Shown: piece by piece, positions 58,717-64,000 of the stretch | Layout of the letters: every line of letters starts with the position of its first letter | How positions within the stretch are numbered: position 1 is the first letter of the stretch | Assembly: GCF_964204645.1 (NCBI RefSeq) | Contig: NC_134028.1 | Span: forward strand, 23,348,153-23,412,152 | DNA: 64,000 nucleotides | Origin: Tubulanus polymorphus | Taxonomy: Eukaryota; Nemertea; Palaeonemertea; Tubulaniformes; Tubulanidae | Direction of reading: 5' to 3' | The notes under the pieces: model-generated | Seen by the model: the letters and a program-made list of their open reading frames with translations, nothing else | The model's database searches: none | What the model was told of the DNA's origin: nothing | Position numbers and translations under genes: made by a program

Positions 58717-58918
58717 ATTCATTGATTCCTTTTCAGGAATTGCTTCGGACAAAGATTTAGTCTTGTCTTCCTTTGCGTTCTAGCATTCATTGATTCCTTT
58801 TAAGGGATTGCTTCGGGCAGGGATTAATTTCCCTGTCTTCCTTTGAGTGTTAGTATTCATTGATTCCGCGTGGGTTGCTTCGGGCAGGGCTAAGTCTTGT
58901 CTTCCTTTGGGTGCTAGT
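58717..58918 (+). repeat. Three-copy tandem repeat, unit about 67 bp
   Basis: Each unit runs ATTCATTGATTCC...TTGCTTCGG...TCTTGTCTTCCTTTG.GT.CTAG and starts near 58717, 58785 and 58855. It lies exactly between the two inverted LINE relics. Confidence 0.8.
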
Positions 58919-58924
58919 GCGGGC

Positions 58925-59150
58925 AATCCAATTGCGCTGCCCTACTTTTGGCTTGGGCAATTTGATAGGTTTGTCAGTTACTGGCGTCACCCGGCACACC
59001 CTGTCGGTAAATAGTGAAAGTAAGGCGTGGTCATCTTGGTTTTCGCGTTCTGTGTGAGAGCGTGTAGAGGGCAGTATATTCCTGGCTGGCTCTTTGTCTG
59101 GTGTTCTCGGCATGTGACCGGCGACGGAGAGCTGAAAAGCTTTCAGACAT
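58925..59150 (-). pseudogene. LINE C-terminal relic, minus strand
   Basis: The minus-strand frame has LSVAGHMPRTPDKEPARNIL, then STRSHTEREN and DRVCRVTPVTDKPIKLPK. It has the same order as the plus-strand relic at 58480-58690, with better-preserved frame. No catalytic domain remains. Confidence 0.6.
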
Positions 59151-62100
59151 TATTTTTGTTCCGTACCAGGTTTTCATCGCTCTTCTCTTTTTTTTCATTT
59201 CAGGACTCCCAAGATGAAGAAAAAGATGCTGAAGGTGACTACAACGAAGACAATGCCAAAAAGAACACTGAACCCAGCAATATTGAAAGTCAAGTTGATA
59301 CACATGTAAATTACGATGCGTGATACGGAAAGGATTGTGTAACTACAGAATATCGTTCTTACTCATTTCAGGTTAATCCGGAAAGGCCCATCTAAAATCT
59401 GCCCACAAAAGACTCCACCTTGAGGTACCACCAAACACCGAAAGACCTACCGCAACCGAACCTGGCAGTCTTGACCTCATCCTGCATGGCAACAGGAATA
59501 CATACATACATAAAGCTAAGTTGATTTTTCATATCTGGGGTAGAATGCATAGGCGCTGGTCAAGCTCTCCATCTCCGCACTACTTTATTGAAGCTCTGTG
59601 GCCGATAGTAAATTGAAATATAGCTAGGCAATGATTGCTTGAATATTTACAATATTAGACGAAATGATTGAGTGAGGTCCCTTAAATATTCTTTGGTCTG
59701 ATAATTAAAATGTAGATTGGTCAGTTATTGATTAAAAGATTTTGTAAGTACGTATAATTAAGGTAAATTCAATATCTTATGTGACATTTGAAATTATTCG
59801 AATGTACCGTAGATATTTCAGGCCTCATATGACTATTGTTTAACTGACAATCAAGATATAGATAGGACAATTTACTAATTAGCAATCATATAATATCTTG
59901 TAATGTTTGATGAGACATTCTTTTGGTGTAGATATTTCACGGCCCCATATACATTTAGGCCGGCTTTACTTAAAGATATATCAATTTAACTTTATCGTCG
60001 GTTAATAGATTTTTCTTTACAAATAATATATTAATAAATTTATTAAGATTGAGGCCATACGTTACAATATATACTGTGTGCTGCCTCACACATAACAGTA
60101 ATGAATTTCATAAGATAGTGTCTAGGGCTCTATCGAGGTCTGGTGTTATATGGGGAAAACTATGGACTACTGGTCTTTATGAAACAGTGATTTGGTCTTA
60201 ACACTTTGATAAATCCAGAATAAACCAAAGCTTCAATTGATTTAATTCATTCCTGAAACACTGCGTCTTGTTTTGGGCGACGCATGATAATTGTTGTTTG
60301 ACTGACAATTAGCAAAAGGAAAAATGGCTTAGATATTCACAATTAAGATGAATTCAATATTTGATGTTAGATCAAAAACTTTTCATATCATAAATATTTA
60401 TTGAAATATAGTTGAAATATATAATATATTTGAGCACATCTATAAGTGAATCAGTCTCATTGACTGATCAGTTCTGTATCGCCAACTGCCACGCTTACGA
60501 CGACTAGCCATGCTTTTCATTATTGGCAAAATTTACTCAAACCTAACTGATTCAATTAATATCTAAAAGCCATACTGTGTGTCAAGTGACGCATATAAGA
60601 TATAGTTTAACTGAAAATTAGAATCTAAGATGAGTTACTCATTAACGTATTACTTAGATCGATTCAGGTTAATTCAATTTTTATGTGAAATTATTTCTAA
60701 TTCCATGGACATTTAAAATGTAGCTGATACATGTGTATCTGAGCACATTTATTTATCTGTATCTAAGTGAACCTATGGTGTCTTCATACAGCTGTATTAG
60801 TTTTGATACATATTGCCAAAATCATTTAACGCAGATGGATTTGGAAGGGGGAATATTTCAATTTCACTGTGTATGTCAGATTGAAAGCCTTATTCTGACA
60901 GGATATCCTAAACTTAGGTCTTATTCCTCTTGCTAATAGCTTTCTTTTACTAACCCCTCTCCTTCAAACTATTTTCTAGCATCATGACTCGCACCGCACC
61001 AGGGAGGTCTGGTCATAACAAGGTCTTTTGGTCCTTATACACAGTGTACTATATAAGGGAAATAAAGATTATATGGCCATTTGGCTAAGGGAATTTCTAA
61101 TTTACCACTAAAAATATGCTTTTTTATCTTTAATTTCTGATGAATTCAAATAGTGACGAATTCACCACATCTGAAATTCTACTCAATGTAGATTTTCAGG
61201 CTCCATATAGATATTGTTCAACTGACAATTAGAATATAGCTAGTATGATTACTTATTAATGGTTCGCTTAGATACCTAGAATTTAATTAAAATTAATTCA
61301 ATGTAGTGAATATAAGTGAAACTTATTCAAAATTGCACAGTGGATGAGACGACTGTATCGCGCAATGTCATCTGCGTCTAACTGGGCCACATGTGTGTGT
61401 GGGATCTGTTGAATCAGTTAGGTTTTGGGGGATTCTTAGTTAAGCTAGGTATCAAAAGCTCTGATGCAAAATTAGCAGTTCAAATAGTGATTAATTCAAA
61501 TTCGTACCGGATCTGAAATTCTTCTCGTGTAGAAATTTCAAGCCCCATATAAGATATTGTCCGAGGCAATTTCAATTATAGCTAGGACATTATCAATTAA
61601 CTTATTGATTAGGTATCTAATTCAGCATCTTCATATAAGGTAAAAGTGCTCAAATCTAAACCATAGGGGTTGATAAGACAACTGTATAATTCAATATTGA
61701 TTGATATATAAAGAATACTGGGTATGTTTTAACTCTGTCTCTTGTGCGTGGGATTTATTGAATCTTTAAGGCTTTGCAGAATTCTGGATTTGTCGAGTTG
61801 TGGGAATGATTCGAGGTTTCTTACATCTGTAGAACCATGTTACTTATAGGATCAGTGTGCTCAATGCTGGCAGCGCACTCACTCTTCAATTAGTTATATT
61901 ATCATAATTACAAAATCATGGTATATATTAGAAGCAATATTTAGAATTAATGAAATATAAAAAACATCTCTTAATTTATTAACTGACGATGAAGTAAATT
62001 TGATAATACGAACATGGTTTAGCTGACAATCGAAATATATATAGGCCAATATTACTAGCAGGTTTGCACTGTATGATGGGCCTGGGTTTCAATAAAAGAC

Positions 62101-62456
62101 ACATCAAGAATTTCAAGAAGATAGAAGAGAAAACAGTACAAAAACGATTTGATAAGATTGATTATGCATTACTAAATTTGTTGTAACTCTGGTATTCCTA
62201 GAGATGACTATAGATGCTTTAGTTGAATTGTTGTTAAACTAATAATCAACCATTGCTTAGATATTTAGAATATAGATGAATTACTATATGAGTTGAATTT
62301 CATAAATATCATTTAAGACTATTATTAAAATCTACGTATCGATCCACATTGCTGATCTTATATATGAATTGACATGATAATTATGATCAGTGATATTCGA
62401 AAGGATTTTCTGCTCAAAAGCTTCTGCTCTTTTCTTCAGCTTGCCGTTTCAGACTG
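59151..62456. other. AT-rich region with degenerate GATATTTCAGGCC / TTTAACTGACAATTAG repeats
   Basis: No gene is supported. One acidic open stretch (59204-59322, EEKDAEGDYNEDNAKKN) after TTTCATTTCAG could be an exon, but it has no partner. A phrase like TAGATATTTCAGGCCTCATATGA-(n)-ATTGTTTAACTGACAAT recurs in varied form near 59813, 60290, 60601, 61190, 61530, 62010 and 63745, so much of this DNA appears to be one old, diverged repeat array. Confidence 0.5.
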
Positions 62457-62589
62457 ATTGGAAGATAGTTTGAATGAACCGGAATCGAATTTCCCAATTA
62501 TGTACTTCGATTTCAGACATACTCGAGAAAAACTACAATAAACTTTTAAAAATTAGACAAATTTAAACGGTGAAAATGACAAAAAAATT

Positions 62590-63055
62590 AAAGTTAGACA
62601 AAATTCTCCCACCTTGTAAACTTTCGGACTAGTTACATGAAAAAAGACCAAATATTGTAAAATATAGTTATTTCCAAAATCACAATGTATTAAATTAGGC
62701 AGAAAAAAAATAGATAAAATTATTCAACCTTGTAAACTTTCGGACTAGTTACATGAAAAAAAGACCAAATATTGTAAAATATAGTTATTTCCAAAATCTC
62801 GATGTATTAAATTAGGCAGAAAAAAAATAGATAAAATTATTCAACCTTGTAAACTTTCGGACTAGTTACATGAAAAAAAGACCAAATATTGTAAAATATA
62901 GTTATTTCCAAAATCTCGATGTATTAAATTAGGCAGAAAAAAATAGATAAAATTATTCAACCTTGTAAACTTTCGGACTAGTTACACGAAAACAAGACCA
63001 AATATTGTAAAATATAGTTATTTCCAAAATCTCGATGTATTAAATTAGGCAGAAA
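62590..63055. repeat. Tandem repeat, unit about 116 bp, four copies plus a diverged fifth
   Basis: TTGTAAACTTTCGGACTAG begins at 62614, 62730, 62847 and 62963 (spacing 116, 117, 116). Each unit continues with AAGACCAAATATTGTAAAAT, ATAGTTATTTCCAAAATC and AAATTAGGCAGAAAA. A diverged copy starts near 63150. Units are almost identical, so the array is young. A flanking phrase (GTTTGAATGAACCGGAA) occurs on both sides near 62470 and 63253. Confidence 0.9.
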
Positions 63056-63255
63056 AGAAGTTAACCCCAATCAGTCACTTAATATGTGCTTCGACTATTT
63101 AAACGGTGAAAACGACCAAAAAATTGAAGTTAGACAAAATTATTAAACATTGTAAACTTTCGGACTAGTTACATTAAAAAAAGACCAAATATTGTAAAAT
63201 TATCTTCAACAATATAGTGATTTCCAAAATCAGAATTAGGCAGAATAAAAGATTG

Positions 63256-64000
63256 TTTGAATGAACCGGAACCAAATTACCAATTATGTTCTTGGACTTA
63301 AAAAAAAGATCTGTAAAAACGACCGCCGATCACGCAACTATATCTGTACTTCGATTTCCAATTTTGAAAAAAAACCGCCGTATCGCTCCCGGCAGGTGTG
63401 GTAGGTTTGTAAGGGACACCAACTCGAAAAGTCAAACGAGAGCTTGAGGTCAACAACTCATCAAAAATCTGCCAATTAGAGAAAACAGTGCACAGAAACC
63501 AACCGACTTAGGAGATCCTTGTCGATGATGAAACCAGCAATCATAAAAGGTAACTTGATATACATGGAGTTATTACGATGATTTCTAAATGTTGTGATTA
63601 CAAGATATATTTATATACTCATTGCAGCTAAGTTTCAACTATGAGGAAGAGACCAGCTTAAAATTCAACTACTCATCTGAAATCTACGGATTTGAACAAC
63701 CCACAGAAGAATCAAACTCATTAGATGGAAATTACCGGTATATAGAAATTTCAGGCCTCATATGAATATTATTTGATAAGTGATAATCATCGAAATCTAT
63801 TTACCTGTCCACATGGCTGATCTTAGAACTTTTATCTTTAATAGTCTAAATAATAAATTTTTCAAATGATTACTCCAAGCTTAAACATTGATGAACTAGT
63901 CCTACTACTGCAATTATTTATTGGGGTTTAAATCGGCAATTGACGTCAATGAACCTAATTCTGATTTTGGAAATAACTATATTAACTAAGTGAAAAACAC
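63256..64000. other. AT-rich flank of the satellite-like array, no gene seen
   Basis: Contains a copy of the ATTTCAGGCCTCATATGA repeat near 63748 and a segment at about 63525-63590 (GAAACCAGCAATCATAAAAGG...) that resembles 59268-59320. It is therefore likely part of the same repeat family. No exon-like frame. Confidence 0.4.

Noticed and set aside
59204-59322. Acidic exon after a good acceptor site
   Set aside because: No upstream or downstream partner exon is seen, and a similar segment near 63525-63590 suggests a repeat.

Overview
The window is nuclear DNA from an animal. All recognised genes except two single-exon ones are split by GT-AG introns, intergenic DNA is AT-rich, and degenerate LINEs, SINE-like retroposons and several MITE families are present. 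The genes (annexins with an A7/A11-style Gly/Pro/Tyr-rich head, FNIP, ECSIT, PHF5A, DDX47, an HSF-domain factor, a class A GPCR and a Ly6-like protein) are metazoan. A lophotrochozoan marine invertebrate is my best guess, but that is inference from gene content and repeat style.

Layout. (1) 1-17.1 kb is a tandem annexin array on the + strand. It holds the 3' end of copy A (54-1181), a 5'-only pseudogene psiB (about 1.75-5.2 kb), complete copy C (5852-9918, 595 aa, with six 22-residue repeats in its head) and diverged copy D (10889-16793, 538 aa). (2) 18.05-32.67 kb is FNIP (+), 18 exons, 1079 aa. (3) 35.85-38.45 kb is ECSIT (-). (4) 39.34-42.72 kb is annexin E (+), 335 aa, with no Gly/Pro head but with the same promoter as the array. 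(5) 43.5-51.3 kb holds an intronless HAE...PC protein (-) that may be a divergent zinc deaminase, a single-exon GPCR (-), a Ly6/uPAR-like GPI-anchored protein (+) and an HSF-domain protein (-). (6) PHF5A (-) and DDX47 (+) are head to head, with 136 bp between start codons. (7) 57.2-64 kb has no convincing gene. It contains LINE relics, tRNA-derived sequence, tandem repeats and degenerate AT-rich repeats.

Themes. The annexin block shows duplication, gene conversion-like identity, decay (psiB) and functional drift (D has lost or altered three of four Ca2+-loop motifs). A roughly 200-230 bp TATA-containing promoter is shared by psiB, C, D and E and gives an internal footprint of their regulation. 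FNIP has two CACGTG boxes just upstream of its start, which fits TFEB/TFE3 feedback. Several MITE families have clean terminal inverted repeats (TIRs) and target-site duplications (TSDs), and some are nested, so insertion order can be read. Exon coordinates were assembled by hand from splice signals, reading phase and paralogue comparison. Every multi-exon CDS given as complete sums to a multiple of three.
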